Of a stretch of 64,000 nt of DNA, positions 12,535-25,384 are shown one piece after another. The stretch covers positions 1,054,001 through 1,118,000 of the forward strand of contig JAWPGT010000005.1 of the NCBI GenBank assembly GCA_034638255.1. The letters are read 5' to 3'. Below the pieces are notes generated by a model that saw only the letters and a list, made by a program, of their open reading frames with translations, was not told the origin of the DNA and ran no database searches. The translations under genes were made by a program, and so were the position numbers. The stretch is from Coprinus comatus (Eukaryota; Basidiomycota; Agaricomycetes; Agaricales; Agaricaceae). Position 1 is the stretch's first letter, and each line of letters opens with the position of its first letter.

Positions 12535-14001
12535 TCAGGACTCTAACTGGCATTATTAGTGCTAGATTATTTTGACATACAGAAACGAGACTTACAGAAT
12601 TTCTACTTTCCGTCCTCGCCTTGAGGGGTTCAGGTTGTAGGTGAAGGTACTCTGCCAAGAAAACTCTGAGAATAAGAGACCAACGCCGCATCGTAGGAAT
12701 ATCGAGAGCAGCTGCATCATCCTATAGGCCTTATAAGCGACTATAAAGGGCCACTCTTAAGCCAGCCTTACCTTCAATGTATGCCAAACACGAGGAAAAG
12801 GATCTGCTATCAAATGCAGGACGCTGACGCCCTTCTTCAAAAATGGTACGTGGTCGTCCCCAATGTGACCCCAGGCATATTTATTCTGCGACCGAGGTAA
12901 AAAGTAACTGTGCCAACTTCCCGGTGCCATCGTTTTATCATCCTGGAATGTGAATGCACCACTATCTCCAAGGCGTTTTTCAACCCGTATTAATGCGTCA
13001 AATAGCCATGCGGTATCCGGAAAGTAGGATTTGATCAGAGGCTGTGGAGCTCCAAGCAAATCAAGCAGGATGAGATGTTCAATGGTGGAAATTTCAGTCT
13101 CTGGAAGACCTAGAAGGCGCCTTTTCTCATGAGACTGCGCATACGTCTTGGACCACTTTTCTGCAAGATGCCTAGACATGAAATGAGTTAACTTTTCTCG
13201 GAATCAGTATTTTATATTCCGAATACCTTGCACCATAGATTGAGTCTGTGTCTGTCCAATCGTGAAATGCTTCTTCTCCATCGAAGAAAACCAATTGTAG
13301 TGTCATATCCGCAATGTCATCATCATCACCATCATCCACTAAACCCGCATCATACAGCTTCTTCCGTTCTTCTAGCAGGTTGTTCAGAGTCTCAGCTATG
13401 TCAAGCATCATGGCACATGGTGCTGCAGAATCCGTTGCACCAACAAACTAAGGTATCAGGTATAAGGCCAATTAAACCCAATTCAATAAATAAAGAACGT
13501 GCCTGGTTTTGTGGGTAGTTCGAGAAGTACTTGCTGTCAAAGTGTGCGGCGAGGACAACTCGTCTAGACGCCGCAGGGTTCTTGGTTGCAATAATATTCG
13601 TGAAGTGTTTCTTTCCAACAGGAGTTTGGCCAGTAAAGGCATCTTCTTCTATATGCCAGTGCAAGTTCTTCAAAGTTGTGACAATATAATTTCTAACCAT
13701 GGTATTATTCTCAGTATCGGCTGCATGATGATTTTGTAAGAATCAAAAACACAATATATACCGCATTCGACTCACGGGGTCTAGGTATTAGAATCTTTGA
13801 TAAATGGGAAGAGGGATTATTGGGATCCAACTTTTGACTTGGATCTGGAGCTTCTTTCACAAGTGCTAGGAGCCCATTGTCACTGAGATGTGGAAGGTCC
13901 CTTTCTCCTAGCAGTGATGCCTGTTGTGACAATAGCGAGTGTGCCAGACACCACAGAATGCAGAACAGTGATATTCGAGGCCAACGGAAATGCCACGACA
14001 T
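12535..14001 (-). CDS. Glutaminyl-peptide cyclotransferase (M28-like)
   Basis: Converts N-terminal glutamine of secreted proteins to pyroglutamate in the ER/Golgi lumen. The N-terminus (MSWHFRWP then [16 protein letters not shown]) is a signal peptide or anchor. Zinc and active-site landmarks follow in family order: [29 protein letters not shown] with [17 protein letters not shown], and [18 protein letters not shown] near the end. Exons run roughly 14001-13762, 13698-13510, 13450-13230, 13171-12770, 12720-12600 and a short last exon ending LES at 12535. The length of about 390 residues is normal. An alternative Met lies 15 nt upstream (14016). The start is 101 bp from that of TRS23 on the other strand, so they probably share a promoter. 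Confidence 0.85.
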
Positions 14002-14102
14002 TATGGTCACTGTCAAGCCTGGCGACGCTTCTATCGGCCCGGCCGATATTTGTCACTATAGTGGTTGAATAGACAAACAACCCCAGCTTCTGACTTGGGA
14101 AG

Positions 14103-14660
14103 ATGACAATATATGGCCTTTGGGTGAGTCTGTTCTGCGTCTTATGTGCTCTGACTAAACATTGTCCGTAGATAATAAACAAAGCTGGAGGCCTTGTTTA
14201 TCAACGTAACTTTGCAGGTCGTTTTGGCACAGTGGTCAAACCAGGTTTTTTGACTGACACCGTTAATCACAGATGGCCTAGCACATCTAACCTCAAACGA
14301 GTATCTCGTTCTTGCAGGAACCCTACATGGCATACATGCCATTACTAGTCGACTATCACCGACTGGCTCAAGCTCCGGAGCTGAAGTCATTGAGGGCGAG
14401 ACATTCAAACTGACTATCCACCTTACATTGACGGGTACGTCCTCCCCTCACTTGTAATTCACATACTTCAATGGAATGTAGGAACGAAATTTGTTTTGTT
14501 GACATCGATTGCTGAGTCAACTGCGGAAGTCATTTTGCAAAGAGTATATGAAATATACGCGGATGCTGTGATGAAAAACCCATTCCATACTCCAGAAATG
14601 CCGATTAGGAACGAAGGTTTCGACTCGCGCATTGGTACACTGATTGGCAATGGTCAATAA
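14103..14660 (+). CDS. TRS23: TRAPP complex subunit Trs23/TRAPPC4
   Basis: Core longin-fold subunit of the TRAPP tethering complex, the Rab1/Ypt1 exchange factor in ER-Golgi traffic. The model is join(14103..14123, 14172..14217, 14273..14434, 14482..14660), 408 nt, 135 residues, with all phases consistent. Family landmarks are MTIYGLWIINKAGGLVYQ, then LTSNEYLVLAGTLHGIHAI, SPTGSSSGAEVIE, FKLTIHLTLTGTKFVLL and YEIYADAVMKNPFHTPEMPIR. It lacks the insertion found between the two halves in animals, so it is short, as in many fungi. Confidence 0.92.
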
Positions 14661-14879
14661 CTTGTCAATAACATGGTGTTATCTTTTGTATCTTGTTTCT
14701 CGGCTCGGTCCTTCGTTCGTTCTTTATATTTATCGCAATTGAATGTCGATCCCGGTCGAGAACACGTACTCTAATCACCTCTCTGAAGTTTGAACACATC
14801 CAATTCCCGTCAGGTGACCTCAGATTCTATGCATATATGAAGGTTCTTCAGGTCGTATTCACCTCTTGAACATGCAACG

Positions 14880-17800
14880 ATGTTATCACTTCAACAAACC
14901 CGCCCACGCCAAAGCATCTCACAGACTCAAAGCCTCGCTGTTATCCAGACACTGTTGCGGGCGGGTCTTGGGTGCATAACTTTCCTGAGGTAACAATCCT
15001 ATCACAATGTGTGGTACGATCCACTGACCCCTCAACAAAAGAAACCTCCTGCCCGACGACAATTTTTCTGAGAGTTGAGAGCATACATAACTCTATCCCA
15101 CTATAACTAACATCTGAGCACTTAGGTCATTTCACTACATCTGATGACACAACACCTTCTAGTTCTCAAGTTAGCTCATCTTCAGCTGGTAACCAAAGCT
15201 CGAACCAACGCATCAGCGGATTCAAAATCATGGTACGTCCTCAGATATATACTTCCAGAGTTAGGCATTGATGGGTGATAGACAATGGCGCGGGGCTACT
15301 CTGAGGAAGCAGATAGGATTTTGGATTATTTGGTGAGTAAATATATGCATATATTTGGTTAAAGAGATATCTTACAACGGTGATTCCTGGCCTGTCAATA
15401 GGAATATGGAATTTTTGATGCACTGGAAAAGAAATACCTACGGAGTTTTATATTCGCTATCTATTTGGTTCGATCCTGTGGTATATGCTTTCCACGACCT
15501 CCGTATTGAAATGTTACTATTAAGGACAACAAGGACCCAGCCAAGTGGGAGAATGAATACACTTCACGATTATAAATGTGCTAACTCAATATGATTAGCA
15601 TTGTTGAAGCATACACATTCAACTTTCGAGTACGCCATTGTTATATATATCTCCAAGCCCTTACTCACATACATGTTATAGTATCACAAACTTCCAGGAT
15701 GCGATGTAGTTGTACCAATAATGACGTTGGGAGATAATCTTCACTCGTCACCCACGGTACAAGACCCAGTTACAGAAGCAGCAAAGAGAGGAAAGGTTCC
15801 TACTTTGCGCGACGTCAAGAAAAGCGTCAAGGTAAGTTTGCATTATCCTTATGAGATAAGGGCACGTATTCTAATGGAACCAGACCTTGTTGAAGACACT
15901 TATTCATGCCATGAGCCAGATGGACGTTTTACCCAGTGCGTTTCTTCCATAAAGTTTTGATCGCCGTTATGAGGTTTGTTTTTTCAGAACGTCGCTATGC
16001 TACCTTCAAAATATTCTATACGGAAGACACTCCAGTCGACTACGAACCCCCTTATTTTCAACCAGGAGATGCAGAGAAGGACCGCTGGTATCTAATGACT
16101 CACAATTTAGAGGAGGTTCCTGATAAGTGGAGCATTGGAAAAATTGATACTGGTCACCATTCGTGAGGCGCGCCGTATCCTTTGTACTGGCTTCCAGCTA
16201 ATTTGTCTGGAGTGTTCATTTGAATATCACTTCCATCGCGACATATCTTCCATCAACAGAGCCGGAAGAAGCAACATTCAGCGGAACAATTGAAAGTAAT
16301 CTAGTTCGACCGAATTTGACCCCTATGCAAGAAGCAGCTATTCGTGCCCAACAGACAGAGCAACAAGAAAAAGATGCAGAAATGAGGAATTTGGTTTGGT
16401 CTGCCGATGCAGATGTATGTGATGGGGAAAGAGATGCTGACGGAGAAGATGACCCAGACTACGTTCGTCAACCAGATGGGTCCCTTGACCGTATCAAAGA
16501 CTCCCATATCTTGGTTCCAGTTGGTCTGAGGAATGAGTCAGGAAGTATTCAAGCAATCGACAATCCCAATTCATTAGAACCAGCAGCGGCAATTTATGGC
16601 GGCCCCTTGGAATCAATACCTCTGCAATTGAAAGATCTGGTAGGTTTCCTCATAATACTTGTGCTTCTAGTCATCTGACTTCAGGTAGCCTGAACAAGTT
16701 ATAGATCCAGATACGCAATGCGATGAAACTCAGGCTTTTGATTTCGAACCACCTCACTCTCCTCTCCCTCCCAGTGATCCCGTTGTGTCTCTGACGCCTT
16801 CTCCAAATTCTGTGAGTGGTTCTGTTGCTGTAAGATACGTCATTCTTAATGATATAAGGACATCAAATCCATCAGTAATGATACAAAAACTTCACTTACC
16901 GACGATGTAGGAATGGGATTGTTAGTGGAAAAAATGACACTAGAAGACAATGTCACAGAACCTGGTCAACAAGACCCCCAAACTCCAACTCGTTCAACAG
17001 AGTACCCGCAAAACATGAAGACAGTTAATGATATACCACATCATATTGACCCAGGCATCGTTGCCTGCGAATGTGACATACCGGTAGGTTTACTTTCCTC
17101 CCCTGACAATCACTGTTGACTGAAGGTTATAAGACTGAGGACGAATGTTGCTTTTGTGAAGGGAGTTGCAGCAGATGGTATCATATCTGGTGAGTTTCTA
17201 CAGCCGGCCGAAAATTATGGTGCTGATTTATACAAGGTGCATGGGGTGAGCGGGTAGCCGAAAAATTGTGGCCGAAGAGAGTCTAACCATTCATGTGAAT
17301 ACAAAGGTATCATTCTGTGGACGACAAACGCATCCCAGCAAAATTTATTTGTTTTGATTGTCGATTACGATCCGATGTCTCTTGGCAACTCATCAAATCA
17401 GACTTATATCCTCGACTAATGGTTAAACATCGTGATTTAGCACTATTTCGGTGAGTGGTGCGCAATCGCCACCTGATATTGCACGTCACTAATTGGCGGG
17501 TCCAGCCGTGCTATCAAGACGGCGGAAGTGATGAAATCCATGTCACCTGTAAACTTTGCAAAGCGGCTTGGTAGGTATTTGAGTGGAGAGTATCTCTCGC
17601 GATCGCTCATATCTTCTAGGGACTAGTTTCGTACAATCTCGCCAACTCCTCAAACGGCTAGAGGAGGAAGGTGGGTGAGCCGCGTTCTACTCTGATTTAT
17701 CCTTACTTGAAGGGGCGTGTTCCAGGCTTCATACAAGAACACATTGCAATAACTGATGAGCTAGGTATCACCAAAACACGCCCGAAGAAGCAAGGAAATT

Positions 17801-18198
17801 CAAAGCAGAAACCACGACGTAATAACATGCAAAAGTCACAGTATCATTTCAATAAAGCTATTCTCAAGACATTAGCATATCGAGACTACTTCGACCCATC
17901 TCTGCAAACCGAAAACAAACTGTTGGGTATATCGGAAATGGTAACATGCATCTTTTTATGTCTTGAAATCTTATCCCTTGCGATGTTCTAGACAGCCAAG
18001 TATAACATGCGCCTGGCGACTGTAAAACCCAAGCCTGCCGCCTTCGTTGCAGGTCAGACACAAGAAAATGGAATGGTTGTCGATAATGTAGTACCAACTA
18101 CATGGGGTGCTAAACGATTAAGTGGAAATGATGAAGAAAATCCACCGAAGAAGAAGATCAAGATTTCCGTTACAACTGGAGTCGACCTTGCCGAATGA
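14880..18198 (+). CDS. HOP1: Meiotic HORMA-domain protein Hop1
   Basis: Chromosome-axis protein needed for meiotic recombination and synapsis. The start MLSLQQTRPRQ leads straight into the HORMA domain (SLAVIQTLLRAGLG, FLRNLLPDDNF, ARGYSEEADRILDYL, IVEAYTFNFR, then DKWSIGKIDTGHHS and TSIATYLP). An acidic linker follows, then a PHD-type finger (CEC, CCFCEGSC, WYHIWCMG, HSVDDKRIP, ICFDC; about 17,065-17,440), and a winged-helix-like region (SPVNFAKRLG, QLLKRLEEEG). The C-terminus ends KKKIKIS-VTTGVDLAE. There are about 20 short introns. One coding exon in the finger is only 9 nt (17237-17245). The intron after KIDTGHHS is read as ending near 16211. The PHD plus winged-helix arrangement matches the chromatin-binding region described for Hop1 proteins. 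Confidence 0.87.
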
Positions 18199-18634
18199 GT
18201 TGGAATTTCACCGAATACAAGGGTTACTAAATGCTAAAATGCTTACTATGCTAAAGATGATGTTAGTCGAACGAACCTGCCCTAAATAGTTCAAATAAAT
18301 GATGCGCGTCAAAATTACAATCTTCATCCCCTCCCTGGTCTCTTACATCACTAGGACTTATGTATGAGTAGTGATCGCACCGGAGAGGCCCTCGCAGGAG
18401 ATGAAATAATGGTGCAAGGCATAGACTACACCTCCGTATCTCCCTATCACTGGTTACTCACAGTGTTGGGGCTCGTTAGAGTGGTGCACATTCGTCGAAT
18501 ATAATTGTTTTTCGTTCATGCCAATCGCGGTGTTAGTTGAAAGATGAGTAGGTCGTGGGTTTTAATGGAGCCACATTGGGAAGTGTGACCTCGTATCACC
18601 TCCCCCTATATCTTAATCTAGTTCTCTACCTCTC
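18199..18634 (+). other. Intergenic region HOP1 to DOA1
   Basis: This is 436 bp between two genes on the same strand. It presumably holds the 3' UTR of HOP1 and the promoter of DOA1. I see no ORF, repeat or RNA gene. Confidence 0.6.
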
Positions 18635-21600
18635 ATGCCATACAAGTTATCTGCAACTTTGACTGCCCACTCTTCTGATGTCAGTATAGCAATTTCAGTT
18701 GCGCTGTTCTATACCCGTGTTACTAACTGGACGTAGGTCAAGGCATTAAGCACCCCACGGAACGACCTCGTCCTATCAGCTTCGCGGGATACAACAGCGA
18801 TTTCGTGGCAAAGATCACAAGATGGCCAGTTCTCTCCAGTAACAGTCTACCGGCCTGGTCCGCGATACATGAACTCTATAGCCTATTTACCACCAACATC
18901 GGACGCACCTAAAGGTGGAGGATATTCGACCTCATACCATACTCTTGATCTCATCTACGTTTAGGTTATGTCGTAACTGGTTCGCAAGATTCTATAATCA
19001 GCGTGTTCGCTTTGGACGTACCGAAAGACGACCCAACCTTCAGCCTTCTCGGACATACAGAGAATGTATGCACGTTGGATGTTACAGCAGGAGGATCGAT
19101 CATCTCGGGTTCATGGGACAGGTGCTTAAATTTATTTATGTTTCTGAGTTCAAATCGTAACTGCCATCAGAACTGCCAAAGTTTGGGTTAACTTTACACT
19201 TGCATATGACTTGAAAGGCCATAGTCAAGCCGTTTGGGCTGTCAAGGCAATCGACGAAGATCAATATCTAACTGGTATGTTTGATATTGAAGTACAGATA
19301 TCTTCCGTACTGAAGGGAAGTAGCTTCTGCGGACAAGACCATCAAGCTATGGCAGAAACATAAAACAATCCAAACATTTACTGGTCATCAGGATGTTGTG
19401 CGTGGACTGGCTCTGATCCCCGATATCGGGTTTGCATCATGCGCAAATGATAGGTATGCCTACAAACTCCCACCGTTGATGAAAGTCTCAAATCTCATAT
19501 AGTGAAATCCGAGTCTGGACGTTGGGTGGAGACTTGATTTATACACTTTCCGGACATACCTCATTCGTTTACAGTCTCTCTGTGTTACCCAATGGCGATC
19601 TCGTTTCCGCAGGAGAGGATCGGACTGTTAGAGTTTGGCAGGGTAAATTCTTGCAACTGACTTCAGGATCTAGCATCGTCTAATAACCTCTAGATGGCGA
19701 TTGCTCTCAGGTTATTGTGCATCCCGCCATCTCGGTATGGGATGTATCAGTGATGCCGAACGGTGATATTGTTAGTGGATGCAGTGATGGCGTTGTCCGC
19801 ATTTTTAGTAGGAGTGAGGAGCGTTGGGCTTCAGCACAAGATTTAAAAGATTACGAAGCGCAGGTGGCTTCCCAAGCCCTCCCCTCCCAGCAAGTTGGTG
19901 ATGTCAAGAAAAGTGATTTACCAGGCCTTGAAGCCCTTTCGGCCCCTGGTATGTCAATGCCTGACGCAATCCCTTTAAAATGCAATCGTATTCATTTACA
20001 CAAAAAAAAACACAGGCAAGAAAGCAGGTGAAGTGAAGATGATTAAAAATAACGATGTTGTAGAGGCACATCAGGCGAGCCTTACAACATAAGACCTGTG
20101 TCATCGTGTCGATCTGACCTTTTGTGCAGTGGGATATCACAAGCCAGCAATGGCAAAAGATTGGTGATGTCGTTGATGCTGTCGGGTCCGGTCGGAAACA
20201 GCTATATCAAGGGAAAGAATATGATTATGTATTCGATGTTGATATTGAAGATGGGAAACCTCCCTTGAAGCTTCCATTCAATGCATCAGGCATGCCAACC
20301 CAGTCTTCACTCTTTCATTCGTTCTAATACTATAACACAGAGAACCCCTATGCTGCTGCCCAACGTTTCTTACAAGCACATGAACTTCCGCTAACATACC
20401 TAGATGAAGTCGTGCAATTTATTGACAAGAATACTTCTGGTGTCCAGCTGGGCTCTGGGGGTGAAGAGTTTGTGGATCCATTCACTGGTGAATAGACTTC
20501 AAATTCCACTTTCACTTTCCGTGAACCTGATATATTTTCCATCACATAGGTGCCTCAAGGTACCGGAGTGCAGGTACAGGGGCTTCTGCAGGAGGGTCAG
20601 AATTTGCAGACCCCTTCACGGGAGCTTCGCGTTATCGTAGCTCCACTTCGTCTAATACGCCCTCTAACGCTATCCCTACGACAACCCCATCTTACAGCGA
20701 CCCCTTCACCGGTGCATCGCGATACACCCCTCAAGGTAGTTCTTCTGTAGCTCAAATACGTACAGTTCCATCCCCTCCATCAAATCTCATACCCGTAGTA
20801 TGTATTGTTATCTGCGACCATTTTACCGGATTAACACACCTTAGGCCAAAGCAATCAGCTTCAATCAGGCCAACATACCAGCTATGCAGGGAAAAATATT
20901 CCAGTTCAATCAAGATTTGCAGAATGTGCGTCAGATGCACCAGGATTCGTCGTCAATATCTCACTCCACATAGTCTTCTGGGAACGCAATGCAACCAACA
21001 GAGGTTTCCCTCATCAACGAAATCTTCGGCAGCCTAACGCAAGTCACATCACATCCCTCGCGCCGCCCAACCAGTACTATATCCTCCAACCATGTCGAAG
21101 CGGTGCTTGGAGTCCTAGACCGCTGGCCGAATTCACAACTCTTCCCAGGTACGATTGGATGTCTGATGAAACAGAAAGTGATATTAATAACAATGTTATT
21201 TCTAGTATTTGACCTTTGTCGATTACTGGTCGCGTTTTTCCCCGCTGCATTTACTGATGTTGGGCTGAAACCCCGCTTTTTGGAGAGTCTCTTCAGAGCA
21301 TCTGAATGGAGTGGTCCATGGTCATCACCTCAGCCCAAGCCTCGTGAAACAAACATATTGCTTGTCCTACGTACGCTTACCAACTTCGTGCAAGAAACAA
21401 TGCAAGTTGAAGGGTTAGGCCAGGTAAATATCTACATTAATGCGATTGTGTGTGGTTGTTCACATCACTAGATTTTTGAAGGACTTGGTCAAGTGCCCTA
21501 CACCATATTGGCAAAGACGCAAAGGGTTGCGTTTGCGACCATTCTTTTCAAGTACGTGGATCTTGGTATATGTCGACAAACCTATCCCTGATAGTATTCT

Positions 21601-21991
21601 ATCAGTGTGTCGTGTACAATATTGCAAAAACCATTGGACATGGCGAACCAAGACCAATATATAGCACTGTTATTTGGAGTATGTATTTTCCCAGTAAATT
21701 TCGAACATAAATTGATTGTATATAACTAGCTTTTGGGATCTGAGACTGTTGATTCCGAAGCAGCATTCCGTGCATTGACTGCCTTAGGTAACGTTGTAAG
21801 TGGTGTATATCAAATACTCGATACAGTTTTGTGCTCAAGTTTACCACTAGGCTTATGCAACACGCAAGAATACAATGTTACTAGGAGCATCGAAGATCGC
21901 AGAAGCTAATCAGTATATCCGTGCCCTTCCCAGAACCTTCCCAGAGGAACGCATGAAGAACATGGCTGATGCTATAGTGGCACTGTTGTGA
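18635..21991 (+). CDS. DOA1: Ubiquitin-binding WD40-PFU-PUL protein Doa1/Ufd3 (PLAA)
   Basis: Cdc48 cofactor that binds ubiquitin in protein degradation and endosomal sorting. It begins MPYKLSATLTAHSSDV. Seven WD40-type blades follow (GHTENVCTLDV, GHSQAVWAVKA, GHQDVVRGLAL, GHTSFVYSLSV, HPAISVWDVSV). Next is the PFU domain (YDYVFDVDIEDGKPPLKLPFN and PYAAAQRFLQAHELP), then a linker with DPFTG repeats, and the PUL domain from about 20,990 (SLINEIFGSL, LRTLTNFVQE, FRALTALGN) to the stop at 21989. Length is about 800 residues and there are about 18 short introns. The order WD40-PFU-PUL is diagnostic. Confidence 0.92.
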
Positions 21992-22136
21992 TTCTGCTAT
22001 TTTCAAGAGCATATTTCTACGTTACATAGAGCAAGAAGCGTAGCCAATTTGTTGCAATGTCTTTTTTTCGGTTACGTAAATACCAAGTCGTTGATTCCCT
22101 ACAGTAGTGATTTATAGATAACACTCTTTGTTCTTT

Positions 22137-22873
22137 ATGGTCACAGTATATCTCATTCGCCATGGAGAAACGGATGCCAACCGTAACCAAATTATCCAAG
22201 GACAACTTGATACTCAACTGAATGAGACTGGATTGTGGCAGTCAAGATTAGTGGCTCAAGCGTTAAGTTCTGCCAAATTCGAATTGGCATATTCCAGTGA
22301 TCTGAGTAGAGCTACCTCTGTGAGTGAGATCAATATGCACTTTACATATTTAACATATACCCATAGACTGCATCCGCAATATTACAACACCATCCAGATG
22401 TGATACTACACAAGCATGAAGGGTTGCGAGAACGAGTGAATCTTGCCTTCCTTGACCCATGTATGATTTCTCATTCTAATTTCTAGTTCATGGGGGAGTT
22501 ACAGGGCCATAAAATTGGCCATGCCAAGCCACTGAAAACGACCCAGGAATCGAATCAGGCCCCATGTTCAATGGACGAGCTATGGATTGGTGGACGACCG
22601 AAATAGTGGAACGCATCGCCTCCAGATCGCCAGAAAAGAATCAGGCAGTATTTTGGTAGTTTCGCACGGTGGGTTTATCGCTACACTGGTGAGAAACTTG
22701 GTCCAAAAAAAGAAGTTGTACCCGAACAAGGGCGTGGTCATGACGAAGTGTCCAAATACATCAATCGCAGTCATCGAGTGGACCGGAACAGAAGGGGTGT
22801 TAATGGATTACGGAAATGCATCACACTTAACACAGGCCCATATTGAATTAAATGCAGACGAAATGGAGATCTG
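22137..22873 (+). pseudogene. Phosphoglycerate-mutase-like histidine phosphatase with two frame breaks
   Basis: A member of the histidine phosphatase superfamily. The N-terminus is MVTVYLIRHGETDANRNQ with the catalytic RHG motif, followed by YSSDLSRAT, RERFMGELQGHKIG, FNGRAMDWW, ILVVSHGGFIATL (second catalytic His) and CPNTSIAVIEW. Two introns are normal (after ATS at about 22319 and after LRER at about 22439). The frame then breaks twice. After GHKIGHAKPLK the family sequence continues one frame over, and after SRSPEK it shifts again before ILVVSHGG. Both breaks fall in AAAA runs (22535-22538 and 22634-22637), and one extra A at each would restore the family pattern. It is either a young pseudogene or two homopolymer errors in the assembly. 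All catalytic motifs are still present, which favours error or very recent decay. Confidence 0.7.
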
Positions 22874-23014
22874 ATATTTTTTGTCCCATCTTTCATTTGG
22901 CGCACGTGACGTCACCACACCAGTTTGCACCTGGTTTGCACTGCCTTGAACTTAACCTGAACCTCAAGTTAAACACCACCCTAGTCGCTCTTTGTCTCTG
23001 TATTTCTGTCTTCC

Positions 23015-25114
23015 ATGTCGTCTTCCCCTGCCGAAACTACTCCACTTCTCAATGGCGAGGCTCGTCCTACCTGGCGACAGCGTATCGTTAAATTAGTCCA
23101 AGGCGAAGGAGAACCAACTTGGGCGGAATCATATAAACACTTTTTCATGTGTTCATATCTGAATGTCCTGCTTATTTTCGTTCCTCTGAGCTACATATCC
23201 CATAAACTTGAATGGGACGCTGGACTGCGCTTCATCTTTAGCTTCCTGGCCATTGTTCCTCTTGCCAAGGTTGGTTTGTGTGGCGATTACGTTTACTTGA
23301 AGAGAAAATTGACGCAAGGGTCGTAGCTTTTAGGAGAATGTACTGAACAAATGTCTCATGAACTTGGTGACACTCTTGCTGGACTTTTGAACGCGTCTTT
23401 TGGTAATGCTGTTGAGATCATCGTTGGTGTTGCTGCTTTACTTCAAGGTGACTATTAAGTGTGGGATTGGGTTTTCACCTCTATTAATCTAATTTACAGA
23501 TGAAATTCGAATCGTCCAAACATCGGTTAGTAGTTCTTATGAAATTGCTTTTTGAGCACTCGACGAAGGAATTTCGCAGATGCTTGGTTCAATTTTGTCT
23601 AATATCTTACTCGTGCTTGGTTGCTCGTTTGTTGCTGGTATGTCCTAATTACGTTGTCAGGGTCCGTTAATTTAGTTCACGTCCAGCTGGCTGTAAGAGG
23701 AGCGAGAGTGAATTTTCAATGACCGGAGCCCAAGCGTAAGTCGGTATATTATATCCATAGTATAGTATTGGCTCATCGGTTTGTTTTATAGTTCGAGTTC
23801 GGTAAGATAGTGTGGTTTATGAACTCTTTTTATCATGGCGCTGATTATTTATGTCTTTTAGCTCATGACTCTTGCTTGTATCAGTATGTTCCCCTTCATC
23901 TCCTACTTGAAATCACATTGATTTGAGTAATTTAGCTTTGGTTATCCCTGCTGCTTATAATGCTACTCTCGATGTTGACCGTATGTATTTCGATGATGCA
24001 TAATCGCTTTCTCTCAATTCCAGACACAGACCACAATGGTTTGGAAATTATCTCTCGTGGAACTTCCTTGCTCTTGCTTGGTGTCTATATCATCTATATC
24101 TACTTCCAGGTATGGATTTGCGACTTGATTGTATATTACATAGCTGAACGGCTACCATAGCTTAGAAGCCACGCATACCTTTATGTTAAGGACAAGAAGA
24201 ATCCTGACGCTGAAGATAATGGTAGTATACAAGTTTCGGAAAACTCTGTGTCTTCTGATAATGAAGAGGAAGAGGAAGAAGAAAAAGTTAAGATGAACCT
24301 CCTCGCCGCTACTGTAGGGTAAGACCATCAACAGCCACGCCCAGCTTCCCTACTAAATGTTCTTATGATAGATTGTTGGTAGTTACCTTGATCACCTCTT
24401 TTGTTGCCGATTTCTGTGAGTTCTGCAATCGCTATATATAATTATATACTTACTTTGAGACAGTGGTGGCCTCGATCGAAGAAACTGCTACCCGCTATCA
24501 TATCCCCAAGCCTTTCATCGGATTGATCCTCTTGCCCATCGTCGTATGTTTGTGTTTTCCTGACATTGATATCATTCCTGATGGTTTTTAGTCCAACGCT
24601 GCTGAACATGTTACATCGGTCTGGATGGCCATGAAAGATAAAATGGAGATTACCATCGGAATTTGTGTTGGCAGTTCAATTGTAGGTCTCAGCAAATATA
24701 CTAGGCTAGCTCTTTTCTAATTAAGGACATTGCAGCAAATTGCTGCTTTTGTGATCCCTCTGTTGGTCATTGTTGGTTGGGAAACTGGACATCATCTTAC
24801 ATTGTATTTCGCCAACTTCGAGGTATGCATACCGATTCAAATCATATCTCAATATTGCTCACTCTATATATAGACTGCTGTACTTTTCGTATCCGTCATA
24901 CTCACAAATACGCTAATCCAGGATGGAAAATCCAACTATATGGAAGGTGTTTTGTAAGTGTTCAATACTTCATACCCTTGAAGCAGTACTGACCTAACAA
25001 CAATAATATAGGTTGCTCACTCTTTATTTTGTCATTGCTCTTGCCTGTACGTATTCCAACTATTCCTTTACCTACATGCATTGACAAATATAATTTGTAG
25101 TTTGGGTATCATAG
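23015..25114 (+). CDS. VCX1: Vacuolar Ca2+/H+ antiporter (CAX/Vcx1 family)
   Basis: Exchanges cytosolic calcium for vacuolar protons. The start is [14 protein letters not shown] (23015). The two CAX alpha repeats are visible: [20 protein letters not shown] followed by [15 protein letters not shown], and [20 protein letters not shown] followed by [19 protein letters not shown]. About eleven hydrophobic segments are present. Between the two halves lies an acidic loop ([11 protein letters not shown]), typical of the family. The C-terminus is short: ALAFWVS then stop at 25112. Length is about 430 residues, split by about 16 short introns. Confidence 0.9.
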
Positions 25115-25384
25115 ATTGGTACTTAGAAATTTTGTTTGGAAAATTGGAATTGCTATTTCCCTCCGTCCTTCGTTGCCCCGTAGTCTGTAATTTCGTGTGT
25201 ATATGTATATATTGTGTGTGCGTTAATGCTACAACATGTCAATTTTTCGACGACTAAAGTTTTAGACTAAAGACCAGTGTACTGATGTATATAATCACGT
25301 GAGGGAAGACGCGTTGAACGGATATTCATTAGTTGATTGACCCTTACGCATTGTTCTCTTGATCGACTCTCCACCACGACCACA

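Noticed and set aside
22601..22620. 20-nt GT-AG intron that would restore one frame of the mutase-like gene
   Set aside because: Far below the intron sizes seen here and it does not explain the first frame break; a missing A is simpler.
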